The position numbers and the translations under genes are program-made. A model generated the notes under the pieces. That model searched no databases and was not told the DNA's origin. It saw only the letters and a list, made by a program, of their open reading frames with translations. Shown in pieces: positions 36,891 through 50,200 of a stretch of DNA of 64,000 nucleotides. Source of the DNA: Calliopsis andreniformis (taxonomy: Eukaryota > Arthropoda > Insecta > Hymenoptera > Andrenidae); assembly GCF_051401765.1 (NCBI RefSeq), contig NC_135071.1:16408961-16472960 (forward strand). The letters run 5' to 3'. Within the stretch, counting starts at the first letter, position 1, and every line of letters starts with the position of its first letter.

Positions 36891-38146
36891 GGACGAAAAA
36901 CTTGATAGCATTAATTTAATAGTTTAAAAATGAGTTTCAACAATTATGATCATTGATTTTATATTGTACAAACTAGTCTGTTACTGTAGAAATACATACA
37001 TGTATGTATATGTAACTATAGTATACAGTCACCTATATATTTTATATAACTTTTTTTAAATGAATTCCAACAATACATCACGCATAGATAGCCATATGTA
37101 TTATAAATTTTCATCTATATTACCATCTGTAAAAATATGCTTTATATAAATGACATGGTGACAAGATAATTATTTAAAATATGTAAAAGATATTGCTGTC
37201 TATTCGATAATTTCAAATATACTGGGTTAAGATCTGAATTGAGTCATTTATTAAATAAAACTTGTATAGGCTGCTCTAAAATTTTTCAAGTAAAAAATGC
37301 ATATAAATATAAGTTTATAAACTCCTTCCGAGAGTTATAATAAAGATGTATAAATTGTAGATCCATTGACCTCTACTTAAAAACACTAAAAAAGTATATT
37401 ACACAATCAAAAAAAATACAGAGGCACCCATTATACAAAATCAGGGTTAAGTTTCATGTTTACAAGGAAAATAACCATTAGCACATATTACTGATCTATA
37501 ATACTTTATTAAATCACTCTGTGGTACATCGCATAAGAACGCAGAAATATTCTACAAGCGATCGTTAAAGCCTTCCTTACGTTACCACGGAATTAATATT
37601 TAATTCGTGAAAAGCCGTATTGCACACCTTCATGCACATGCGACAAGCTTCGATACCATTGTTCGATTTTGTTATGGACACAGACAGTTCGCAATTAAAG
37701 TCCGTGGCGCATAAACAAAAGCTCGAAGAGCAGCGTCTTCAAAATTACAGCGGCTCCAAACTAAAAAAAAAAAAGGAGGCCCACGTCGAACTGCTATCTC
37801 AACGAATGATCTTTTATGGTTGAACTCGTAAAATTACAAGTGTAACGTTTGCAGACCCACGTTGGCGAAACGGAACAGAACCGAATAAACAGTTACAAAG
37901 GCTCGCGGGGCAAAGGGTTATGCCGAGGATCGAAGAGGCGGAGCTAAGGGACGCATGCGCAGTTAGATATTTTCGATACTTAGACTGGGGTTTCCTATAC
38001 GGTCTAAGCGTAGGCTTCAGCTGCAGTCTCGCACGGAGTGTGTGGTCGAGTAGCTGACTGGTGTGCGTGTCCCCGGTCCTCTTTGCTTCTCTCGCTTCTG
38101 TTAGACCTCGCGTTGCCAGAGTCTATCAGTCGTGTTCGGACGAGAA
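36891..38146. other. RNMT 3' UTR and TOP1 promoter / 5' UTR
   Basis: The left part is AT-rich RNMT 3' UTR, with AATAAA at 37254-37259. A short sequence tataggctgctctaaaattt near 37266 resembles the end of the RNMT-intron mini-element. From about 37.85 kb the sequence becomes GC- and CpG-rich up to the TOP1 start, as expected of a constitutive promoter. An open frame at 37632-37823 is listed separately. Confidence 0.4.
37632..37823 (+). CDS. Possible small ORF, 63 residues, unassigned
   Basis: ATG at 37632 (another at 37638) opens a frame ending TGA at 37821-37823. The product has a hydrophobic start (IPLFDFVMD) and a charged helix-prone middle (VAHKQKLEEQRLQ, then KLKKKKEAHVELL). Composition looks protein-like, but I recognise no family and see no matching splice partner. 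It lies about 320 bases upstream of TOP1. It could be an independent small gene, an upstream ORF, a gene remnant, or chance. Confidence 0.3.
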   Translation: MHMRQASIPLFDFVMDTDSSQLKSVAHKQKLEEQRLQNYSGSKLKKKKEAHVELLSQRMIFYG

Positions 38147-41100
38147 ATGGATATCGAGCAGCCAGCAACGCAACCGAATTCCGAGACCGTAAGTGACTAT
38201 TCCGTATCTATTCGAGCCGCTGCGTTCACCCACGTGCATGATTTTTCGATATTCCGCACCGTATCGCCGCTTTCCTCTTGAACGCACAGCACGGCCAGAG
38301 ACGCGAAATTTTTCTAAGTCCCAAAATGGCGTCTGCGGCTAAGTCCTACCTGGCTCGCTTCGCACCGCCAGACGTTAAGTCCGATAGAGGAGCGGATACT
38401 TATATGCGACGCGTCTATCTTATCGTGATGGCATTTTGACGCGGATTTTTTTTGCTTTTAGGAGAGGAAGCCGAAGGAAAATAGCAATGCGACTGGGAAT
38501 CATAGCGGTGAGCAGTTTATTCATGGAGTTTAACATACGTACGACTCTGACATAGACGAAATCGGAACTTTGTAGTAACGAATGCTAAGTCCAACGCGAC
38601 GGCCAAGAGAGTTGAAGCTGCCAACGACCCGACCGGTCTGACACGTGTTTCGACCCCGACTAGGCGTCCGAGTTACTTACAACTTCCTGTGATAGAAATT
38701 TTTTTTTTCATTTTCCATTTTTGAATTGCCACTTGTTCGCGTTGCGTATACGTTGAGCGACTTTTTAACTGTTTTTCCGCGTACGGATCTCGGATTAATC
38801 TGTTTATATGTTAAACGTGTTTTTTTATTAACTGATTAAACATTTTTCTAGAAAGATCGCTTTTAAACGCGACTTTCCATATTGTATATTTGAATATTTT
38901 ATTGAATTAAAAATTTAAGGAAACAATGTATACTGTTTTGAAGTGATTTTTATGATGATTTATCTCGAAAATTTGCTAATGCAAGATGAATATTGTGTAA
39001 GCTATGGGATGTATTTTTAGATACTCACATAAATGGTATGTCCAATGGGTATGACAAAAAAAGGGAACACAAATCTGAGCACAGGGATAAAGAGAAAGAC
39101 CGATCTCATAAGTCAGATCATAAGGACAAAGAGAGAAGCAAGGAGAAGGATAGGAATCATAAGAGTGAGCACAGAGATAAAGAGAAAGATAGACATAAAC
39201 ATAGCTCCAGCTCTGTCAAAGAGAAGGATAAACATGACAGCAGTAGCAGCAACAAAGACAAGGAAAAAGATAAAAAAAGCAGCTCCTCATCGAGTAAGGA
39301 TAAAGAACATAAAAGTAGTTCCTCGAGTAAGGATAAAGAGAAGGATAAAAGCAAGGACAGAGACCATCATCACAAGTCTAGTTCAAGCTCCAGTTCGAAA
39401 GATAAGGACAGGTAGGGGAGAAATTTTTATAATTTTGCTTACCTTTTCCTTCAGTAGATGACATAATGTTTTATTGCTACAGGCACCACAGTAGTTCCAA
39501 GGATAAAGAAAGCTCAAGTAAAGAGAAAGACAGAGATAAAAACAAGGATAGGGATAAGGATAAACACAAACACAGTTTGAGTTCAAGTTCTCGGGACAAA
39601 GATAAAGATAAAAGTATATCAAAAGATAAAGAAAAAGAGAAGAAACATTCATCTGATAGGGATAAGGAGAGACATTCCACCTCCCATACAAATGACAAAG
39701 AAAAGCACCGCTCTTCCGAAAAAGACAAGGACAAGCACAGTTTATCGAGCAAAGATAAACATCGTCATGATAAAGATCGTCATCGTCACGACAAAGAAAA
39801 ATGTGAGTGATGGCATTAAAAACGTTAAAATATAATTACGATAAAAATATGTATTCTTACTTTGTTTAATTCACAGCAAAACATAAGGAAGATAAAGATA
39901 AGAAGGACAAAGAGAAAGAAGAGGTAAAGGTAAAGGAAGAGATGATGGCTGAGAAACCAAATCACATAGAAAAAGAAGAGTTTCATTGCAATGCTGATCA
40001 GATGGTGAAGCATGAAATAAAAGAGGTTCGCACGTCTTTACATATCTTCGATATTATTACGATATAATATTTAGTAGATCATCAAGTAAATTTAAACAAA
40101 TGTTGTAGGAACCTGTTTCGCAAATAGAGCCAGAAGATGACGACGACAGTGGTGGAGAGCAGCCATTATATATTAAAGAAGAAGAAGACGAAGAAGAGCC
40201 TGCAAATGAAGAAGATGCTAGCATGGATTCAACTGATGGAAATGACACAAGACTTTCAGATCTTCATAACACAACTCTTAAAACTGAGGACGAATCAGAT
40301 GAAGATGTGCCCCTTGTAAATAGAATCTGTATCAAAACTAATTTTTATATTTACTTTATTGTTACTTTGTAAAATATTCATGTGTTCTAAAAATTATACA
40401 GAGTTCAAGATCTATGGGCCCCACAAGTGTTAAGAGAAGTATAGAGTCAGAAGAAGAAGACGACGTTCCACTTTCTGCACGCAAGAAACCTAAGAAAAGC
40501 GAAACTAAAACGAAGAAGAAAAAGCGAAAGCATGAAGACGACGACGATGAAGAAATGGAACAAGTAATGCATTTATTTATTATTATGAATTTTAATTAAA
40601 ACAATTTCAATTTATATCTTTTTTATTTGTAGAAGCCAAAGAAGAAAGGTGCAAGAGCATCGAAGGGAGAAAACTCAAGTCCGAGGAAGAAAAAGCAAGA
40701 AGAAGAACAGGAAGTCTGGAAGTGGTAAGGTTTTCTCAGCTTTTAAAAATCCCGCGCAAAACGAATCGTACAGGTTGTGTTACTTAACCTCGTTCTAGTG
40801 AAACAGTATTCATATAGCTCAAGTTAATGAATTTTAGTTATTTATATATTATATTATGTACAGCATGATTAAAAAATGTGTAAATATTAATTTTAAAATA
40901 GTTTGTTTTAAACATGTAAGTTATTATTTTAATCGTAGATATTCTTCTAAATCAAAACTTTTAAAACAACTTGCTCTTTTAAGGTTAAGTATTTTATATA
41001 AGATACATGTTTTTATAAGACTAATAACAATAAATGTTGGCACAAATGAAGTTGAATAAAAATAGGTAAAAAATTATTTTAGGTGGGAAGAAGAAAAGAA

Positions 41101-42998
41101 GAATGATGGAACAAAGTGGACATTCTTGGAGCATAAAGGACCAGTATTTGCAGCCCCATATGAACCACTTCCCCCTGACGTAAAGTTTTATTACAATGGC
41201 AAAGAAATGAAATTAAGTCAAGATGCAGAGGAAGTTGCAACCTTTTATGCACGCATGTTAGATCACGATTATACTACAAAACCTGCATTTAATTCAAATT
41301 TCTTCCATGACTGGAGAGAAGTAATGACTGAATCAGAGAGAGCTAAAATAGTTGATTTATCAAAGTGCAATTTCAAAGAGATGCATGCCTACTTTCTCCA
41401 AAAGAGCGAGGAGCGAAAAGCTATGACAAAAGAAGAAAAGCAGAAAATAAAAGAAACTAACGAAGCGATTCAAAAAGAATATGGTTTCTGCGTGATTGAT
41501 GGGCATAAGGAGAGAATAGGTAATTTCAAAATTGAACCTCCTGGTTTGTTCAGAGGTCGTGGTGAACATCCTAAAATGGGTAAATTGAAGAGGAGAGTCA
41601 TGCCTGAGGACATTCTTATCAATTGTTCCAAAGACTCCAATATACCAAAGCCACCACCAGGTCACAAATGGAAACAAGTACGGCATGATCCTAATGTTAC
41701 TTGGCTTGCTTCTTGGACAGAGAATATTCAAGGACAAGTAAAATATGTTATGCTCAATCCATCGAGTAAGCTTAAAGGTGAAAAGGATTGGCAAAAATAT
41801 GAGACTGCTAGGAAATTAGCACAATTGATAGATAAAATTCGTGCTGAGTATAGGGAAGATTGGAAAAGTAAAGAAATGCGTATTAGACAGAGAGCTGTCG
41901 CTTTATACTTTATAGATAAATTAGCACTCAGAGCTGGTAACGAAAAAGACGAGGATCAAGCAGATACTGTAGGTTGCTGTTCCTTGCGAGTGGAACATAT
42001 TTCATTGCACGAACAAAAAGATGGAAGGGAATATGTAGTTGTATTTGATTTCTTAGGTACATATATTTATTTCTATTGTATTTCTGTTCTACTAGAATAA
42101 CCGAGGATAAATATTAATGTAGTTCTCATTTCAACACAGGTAAAGATTCTATAAGATATTATAATGAAGTGCCAGTAGAAAAACGAGTATTTAAGAATTT
42201 GCAATTGTTCATGGAAAATAAATCTCCTGGTGATGATCTATTTGATCGTCTCAATACGACGGTCATGAATAAACATTTGAATGAACTGATGGAAGGTCTT
42301 ACTGCTAAAGTATTCAGAACATATAACGCGTCATGGACGCTGCAGCAACAATTAAATGAATTAACAAATCCTGACGATACGGAAGCAGAAAAGATTTTGT
42401 CATATAATAGAGCAAATCGAGCAGTTGCAATACTTTGTAATCACCAACGTTCAGTGCCTAAAACACATGCAAAATCGATGGAAAATCTTAAAGCAAAGAT
42501 AGAAGCTAAGAAAGAAGCCATAGCTGACGCAGAACTTGCTGTGAAAGATGCCAAGCGTGATGCGAAACACGGGTCTGTCAAGGAAAAAGTGTACGTAAAT
42601 TATTTGCAATTTTAAATCATTTATGACTTTAGAATAATGAATATTTTATTACGTCTCCATTATTTTAGTGTGTACGAGAAGAAGAAAAAGACTCTTGATA
42701 GATTAAAGGAACAATTGACGAAGCTGGAGGTGCAAGCGACAGATAAGGAAGAAAACAAAGAAATTGCATTGGGTACTTCCAAGCTGAACTATCTGGACCC
42801 TAGGATCACTGTTGCATGGTAATATTTTATTCTTTTTTTCTTTTTAGTCAGAAAAATTCTGGTGTAGTGGTATAACATTTACTTTACTTTATTAGGTGTA
42901 AAAAACATAATGTCCCTATTGAAAAAATTTACAATAAAACCCAAAGGGACAAATTCAGATGGGCAATAGATATGGCAGGACCTGACTATGTCTTTTAA
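38147..42998 (+). CDS. TOP1: DNA topoisomerase I (type IB)
   Basis: Nuclear enzyme that relaxes supercoils ahead of polymerases by a transient 3'-phosphotyrosine nick. Twelve exons, 38147-38188, 38462-38507, 39021-39411, 39483-39802, 39877-40025, 40109-40315, 40402-40563, 40633-40724, 41083-42056, 42140-42590, 42669-42818 and 42896-42998, encode 1,028 residues. Residues ~35-465 are an unusually long charged tail of KDKEKD, EHRDKEK and KSSSSS repeats followed by acidic runs and nuclear-localisation-like KKKKRK. The core begins [20 protein letters not shown]. The catalytic set is intact: Arg753 (LALRAGNEK), Lys796 (DFLGKDS), Arg854 (KVFRTYN), His896 (CNHQR) and nucleophile Tyr986 ([10 protein letters not shown]). 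The linker coiled coil lies between. Start is in good context (gaaATGG). Confidence 0.97.
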
Positions 42999-43408
42999 CC
43001 CCGTGGATGATTGGTTATTCTACAACAAAATAACTCCCACTGATTGTATTTAGTAAATTTTGCGTTTTAGTAATTGGGAGAAAAGTAATGTTATAATTTT
43101 CTATATTTACAAAAGATGGATGCGTGACAATGCGGGACATATTTTATATAGAATCACACTATGTTAAATTTTTAGTAAAGATCTTGCAATCAGTGTGTAA
43201 CTGACACATTTGTAGTTTAGAGCTGATCGCTTAGCAATTATTGCGTAAAAAATTTTAGCGGTCGCATTTGCATATAGACGTTTCATCGATCTTATAAATA
43301 TTGAATGTGAAAATTGCGGAGCTCGACAAAAACTTTAGTCATTTAGGTAAAAGTTTCTAATACGTGTGAATTCTGAAAAAAAAGACCAGCCATATTTGTG
43401 CAGGTGAT

Positions 43409-43473
43409 CTAAATTTAGAGGACATATCGCAGTTACTTCAATAGTACAAGAATTTCACGACCTCTAAATTTAG
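43409..43473. repeat. Inverted repeat in TOP1 3' UTR
   Basis: CTAAATTTAGAGG (43409-43421) is matched by its exact reverse complement CCTCTAAATTTAG (43461-43473) across a 39-base loop. The inner ten bases are themselves palindromic, so alternative pairings exist. In an mRNA it would form a stable-looking stem. Confidence 0.55.
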
Positions 43474-44497
43474 AAGTATACAATAAGGTATAGGCTGTTG
43501 CATTGTAAATAGGATTATTCGAGAAAACATTGCCAGCCGATTGAAAAGAAACTATGTGTATTAGTTCTACAAAGATGCGTCTGTTAAACAAAGCAGATGA
43601 TTTTATATTTGTTTAATTTGACATTTTCTTATAAATGTATAGAATCGTCGTTGGAATGTCATACTGTGCATTATGACATTCTAAAGTAGAGTCAAGCACT
43701 CTATGCAAATTTTTTAGTACCAAATTTATTGAAATGAAATTGTGGTTAGCAAAACTCAATTGGATTATACTCTGTCCCAAACTAGTAATGTATTTAAAAA
43801 GTAGATCATCGCTTTTAGCGATTTATGTTTTATAAAACAATGTTTAGACTATAATAAATGTGAACACAGTGTATCCTTAAGATTTTTTTAATATTTGTAC
43901 ACATTCAGACCTTGTGATCACTATTATATTAAGCTCCATGAAAGAAAGCTACTGCTGTTTAAACTCTCGATCGTTACGTTACATTTTCGAAAATCTTTCA
44001 CATAGTTAGTTAATTGCAATTTTCGTAGATATTAATGTGTATTTAATGACAAGATATACAAATTTGTTGCAATATTACACGAAATTCTTAGTTCTTTACG
44101 AACTCTATAAATATCGTTTGTATAAGATATTCTATCATAGGGAATACGTTTATTTATGTGACTAATGGGACTCAAGTTGCGTATTAATATTTCAGAATAT
44201 TAAATACCTTATTCTAATTTGTTGCGAATATAAGTAAATCATACTTAGAATAAATCGTGCTATTGCCTATTTATCGTGGAATATGTAACAGAGGCGAGTA
44301 ATTTTTTTTTCATGAGAGAAGTTTAGAAAAATAGTACTAATTCCTTGTCATACATCACACACATCAATGGACAAAGACTAATATTTCTGACAATTATATT
44401 TGTCCGTGTCTCTGAATTCATTGTCATAGATTGCTCGTCGCTGAGAAAATATTCCTATGACTCTATGTTGTACGAATAAATATACACGATTATTTAC

Positions 44498-44545
44498 AAC
44501 TATAATTATATATAGATATATACATATATATATATATATATTTAA
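44498..44545. repeat. TA-rich microsatellite
   Basis: A run of (TA)n interrupted by single C and G bases (tatatagatatatacatata and onward). Simple repeat in the intergenic spacer. Confidence 0.8.
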
Positions 44546-47207
44546 GGAAACTACAATGATAAAATTATACAAATGTATAATTGGAATGGTGGTTCTTTAT
44601 AATCCCTATTTTATTGAATTAATTTTACGTTAGTTCATTTTATTTAAAAGTGTACAGCACGTATATGTGCATTTTGAGAAATAAGGTAACATTATTGAAG
44701 ACCACTATTCTTACGAAACTGCCAATCATTGTACGATTGATCGTATAACTTAATAGTCTGTTATACTACAGAACCAGTTTCTCTAATTAACTATAAGTTC
44801 TGTAACGCTTTAAAGGTGTCGTCGGTAATTTGCAGTGGACGAGGTTTTCAATTGAAACCTTCTGACTTAATTAATTATACAAATAATGATATTTATATAA
44901 CACTCTAATCATACACTTTAATTGTATTTCTTTTGTAGACAATTTATAATTATGAACACATTTTTGCAGGTGAAACTGGTACTGCTTTTAGACTAAATTA
45001 ATTTATACGATGTTAAAGTAGACTGAATTTAAACTACATACATCATGCATATGCGTACGTCGCGCATCGTTCTCGATTTATGTATTGAAATCATTTGCAA
45101 TATAGGTATTAGTAATTAATTGTCATAACAGATTGTAATAAGATGCAATCAATAAGTAGGCCTTTGATATCAAGTGTTTTATGCACATAATATCAGATGA
45201 TATAACATTTTTAACTTTTACAAGAAGTGAAGAATAAAAACGCAATTGATATTTAGTACAATGAAGTCTGCACAAATTGAGGGCGCATGTAATATTTCTG
45301 ACATTACCATTTCTATAAAGTACTGGAATAATAAAACTTATAGTTCTGGATGATCGGTTGTCATTTATACGTATATATCAGTTTTAAAAATTCAATTATC
45401 GGTGGATAAAGCCAAATTCAATGCATATTTATGAAAACACGAATCTCACTTTATTTGAAATAGTTTTATTTGAATTCCAAGGACGAAAAAAAGTATAACC
45501 GGACGAGATTCTTATTTTTATTTGTTTATTATTAAAGATCAAAGTACAATAATATAACATATTACTGCAGTTAGTTGATAATAGAAATAAATTACTAATA
45601 ATTTAATCAATATAATCGTGTAAATTTGTAATAAATATTAAACGATGTAAAAACTTACAAACATAACGTCCCATATGCGTGCAGTATAATTTAGTCAAAA
45701 TTAAATAGATATATATTAAACATTTTTCTTCTACAGATGTTTCAAGCCAGAAAACAAAACCATGTGAACACAAGACTGTTCGAAAGAGTTCAAACAATAA
45801 ATAAAAAATTTATATCGCAGAATAAAAAGATTATAATAGCGCAGATAAATAATGAATAAGAAATTGTAAAAATACAATTTGCGAGTTGTTATGTTCTGGC
45901 TAATGAAACAATTTTCCATAAATAATACAAGCTTGATTAAGAACAGAGAAATAACAGTGTAATAAAAAAATACCTCGTTTAAATAGAATTTTGTATCTAA
46001 AAAAAGACTGATAAAACCACAACTATGAATTAATCATATTATTAGAAAAGATGTTTTTAAAATATTTGTGTGACATCAAAAATTAATGCTCCACAATAAT
46101 TAAAAAAATTAATCCTTTCGTATAATTAATATTATATACTGCATATAGCACCATTGTTTTTTTAGTGTATAAAATATAAAATCTTCAGATTTTATGAAAT
46201 TTTGTTTCTTTTGGTTATTATGTCACAGCAGAGTAATTACCAACATGGTATTTCCTACTTTAAATAGGTAGACTAGACTATTCTAAATCACTGTTCGTTT
46301 CATTATTCTGTTATGTCTGTTACGCATAACAAAACAATTGTTATACATGAAAAGATGCATTTCTTGAATGTTCATAAACATTACACACTAAAAAGAACAA
46401 AATTTTACTTTATATATAAAACAAATTTCCATTCATTTGTTAGCATAAGCATTGTTACTTTTTCCCAAATAAGAACTTTTTTTTTTCTTCCCCTCGTTCA
46501 AATTATACATCTACAATTTGTTTAATTTATATTAAAAATCGCCCATAAAAAAATATTTTCTTCTGAAAATATCTTAATCTTGTAGAATTTTCCACAATTA
46601 AATTTTAGTGAGTATTATAATTTGGTCAGTAGACAGTAGTAGTACTATACTGTAAGAATTGCGTATTGTCTTTCATGAGTGTTTAAATGAATTGTAATTC
46701 TAAAATTGTAAAGTAATTTTTTACGAAATATGAAACGATACGTATCTTTTTCGGTGTGCTACATATCGTGTCTATAGTCAGAATATTCATTGCAGCTCGA
46801 GCAGCTGATTAAATAAAATTAGATAGCAAAGTACGACAAACTCGACGAATTTGTTGCATACAAGGGTATTACAAACAGCATAAATGCTCAAGAAATATTA
46901 CAATTATCTTGAAAAAAAATTTCGATTTAAACACGCATAAATTTATATAAATATTATCTCAACACGTATATTAGCCACTTTGTATTGCTATAATTGAATT
47001 GAGCAATACACGGTCTTTTGCTTACCGATCGTTACATCTGTATATCAGTGAGCGTATGTATATTGCGTTTTTGTTCATTTATGAACAATAGTATACTGAT
47101 TTCTTTTCTTTCGAAAATTTATCACAATACATCGAGATAAAAAACGATGTAAATATTGCTATTAATACATACGATTTCACGACGACTGAAACATTCATTT
47201 CTCAATT

Positions 47208-50200
47208 TCATTCTGGATCAGTTTCTCCCTCTCCGATAGGCAATACTGTAATAAGATCGGCAGCTGCTACTTTAGCTTTATATGCCTCCGGTTCGAACCA
47301 GCGAATCGGTGCCTGTTAAACGTAAAAGTATTGTTAATTGTCATAATTGATAACAACGTTAACATGTAGTTGAAAATGTGACTTCTACTTTACCTGGGTG
47401 TGTTGTTACAAGCAGCATGCTTTAAATTTGTAAAGCAAATGTTAAATAGTTTAGGTAAATGCATGCCCTTTTAATTTAGCAACACAAACATATTTGATTT
47501 AGTTCTTTTTTTAAATGAAACAAAGATTACCTCACGATTCAATCTAACACTTATACTACACGATCTTTAAAAATACAATCAGTAAAAATGTTTTATTGTT
47601 TTTGAAATTTCATAAAAGTATTGTACAATAATATCCATCACACTATAAATTATCTTTAATCTCTTATTCCGTGTATAAAATGTTAATACTTTCTGTCCTA
47701 TAATACGAAGTAAAATTAACAAAAATTACAAGAACGAACGTCCACTACAATTTCATTTAATAATAAACTATGTAATTCTCAAACGGAGTTATAAATATAT
47801 GTTAAATATAAAAAAACAAGAAATATCTATAGGAACATGAAAATCATACTTTTTATAACAAACATAATACATCCTCTCGTTTGGTTTTAGTCTACATTGT
47901 CGGTTATATCTCTATTTAATAAAGAAATATACTATATAGTAGTCTTTTAAATAACATAAACTGGAAAAACACATTTAAAATCAGTTCCTTGTACCTTATT
48001 AAGTGATACAATGTAATATGAAACTCTAGCGTAATTATAGCGAAACAGATGTACTAATACTATGTATGTTGCTAATGTATTAATATATGTATGAATGATA
48101 TATACACTATATTAATATAAGCATTGTTACTGTGTATTAGTACAATCTCGAGACAAGTTGTTTCTTAAATATAAAATTATTAATCACTAAAAGTCTTAGA
48201 TAACAAATTCTCTATATAATACTGATAACGCAAAAAGTTTTGGTAAGTAATATCACGTAATATATGGTAGTAACATAAAATCTTTGGTTTAAGTACATGT
48301 GTCTCGCATATGAATCGATTACTACATGCGCCTTGATGAACATGCCACTTAGAACGTCAAGTTTATGCTCTAACATTTTTAAAGAAGAACAATTCAAAAT
48401 TCGAATTGAATCTTCTTCATCAAAACTAAGAATTATTAAATAACTGTCATTTCATCACAGTTATTCCTTATTTAAAAAGAACTTTTACTTGATCATATCA
48501 TAGTATCGTTCTTTCCTGCGCTATTATTGCGATCAATATTCTAATACGAATATTATAGAGATATAACAAAGAAAAATGTAACGGTCATTTTAGCGTCAGC
48601 GCATTCCAGCATAAGTGAACAACTTCAAAATATAGTTAAATTCAATGCGAATATCATTACTTTCGAAGCATTAAACATGTGTAATCTTATGGAAAAGATT
48701 AGTAGATAACACTGTTGCACATCAGGTGATTAGCATTGGTATCACATTGATGTACCTTGCGAACAATGTTGGGACACTCCTTTTGAATACGAGCCCAATC
48801 CGCGGGCGGTCGCTTGGCATAAGGGCCTGTTGAACACAGCATTAAAAACTCGTAAGTGAGTTCTCTAATTTCTGGAACTAGAAAAATGTTCATTTAAGTA
48901 CCACATGGAGTACTAACAAAATTTCTAAGAAATATCGTCTTAAACAATCACCTTCTTGAGCCGAAGGATTTGTTTCAGAAATTATACGGGGTTTATAAAT
49001 TTCTTCGCTTTCTGAAGTTGCAGTACTATCCATATTCAGTTCTCGGCTTATCTCATTAGTGGTATTCGGAGTTAATGGTGTTTTCTGCGAGTTAGGAGTC
49101 GAGACCGAATAAGGTGGTTCTTCTTCGAAATTGAAATATTCTATACCACTTGTAAAGTTCTCGCAATCACCCAAAAAATATTCGTCTAGGACCAACTTGG
49201 CAGTCTGTTGTACATAGCAAGTTACATTAAAATATGTTGAGGTAATGATAAAGCTGATGTTTTTCAAATTATCAGGATTATTACCCTGACAAGATCCAAA
49301 TTGCATCCTGTGATCTTTAGGGATTGGTTACCAACTGTAACCGTGTATTTATATTCGCCTATACTGGCGTCGTTGGTGGAGAAGCTGTGGAGGAGCGAAC
49401 GCGCGCGAGAGTTTTGCTGTTGATGCTGCAGTCGATTACTTTCGTCTGATGCACTGCTGTTTAATGAGGAACTAGATCCACCCATAGCTCCTTTCTCTCC
49501 TCCACCTTGCTCCAATCTCACCGGCGATGCATTTCGTTGAATCGTATCTTTTATTAAATCCTTCGCGTAACTGTTACAATAAGGTTTCAGAAGTATATTA
49601 TATACTGTGCATATTATTCAACTTAAAAGATACAAGCGAAATTGAACTTACTGTATCTTGTCCTCGGAAGTGCCCGTGATTTGGACAAGTCGTTCTTTGG
49701 CTCCAGGGTTTACTATGGAAAAAGAATTATTTTAAGCTCATATATTTTACAGTATTATTGAAGTATCAAACACTTGTTATGATCAAAATTTATTTCATAA
49801 TTTGTCTACATTATGGTTAATGTATGACATAGTGGTGCAGAATTAAATCTTAATAAAAATGAAGTAAGTAGACTATTCAAACACTCAGAAATCAATTATT
49901 CGTGAATTAAAACATTGACACGAAGTTTAATAATAATTATATACAAGTTTTTCTGGGAAAGGAAAGTCATATAGTCCTTAAATGCATAATTGTAAGCAAT
50001 TAGAAGCAGTAAAAACAATCGTACTAGTCATGTAAAATGCTGCTTATGACGTTTTATACTTATATAAATATGATTGAATAAGCTGCAAACATAATGCATG
50101 ATGTAATAATGATAATAGTATAACATTAATAAAAATAATACCGTAACAAAAATATGTGTGAGTAATCAAACTTTCAAAGCTCTCTTAAAATATTTCCAGT

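Larger units (their letters stand above)
42999..47207. other. AT-rich spacer, TOP1 and Mextli 3' regions
   Basis: About 4.2 kb with no supported exon on either strand. The left part is TOP1 3' UTR, with an AATAAA at 43853-43858. The right part is presumably Mextli 3' UTR on the minus strand. It contains a 13-base inverted repeat (43409-43421 with 43461-43473), a TA microsatellite near 44.50-44.54 kb, and many poly-A/T runs. Short open frames here look random. Confidence 0.45.

Noticed and set aside
39157..39752. Minus-strand Leu/Ser-rich frames (LSLSFSL repeats)
   Set aside because: They are the antisense image of the TOP1 KDKEKD repeat exons.
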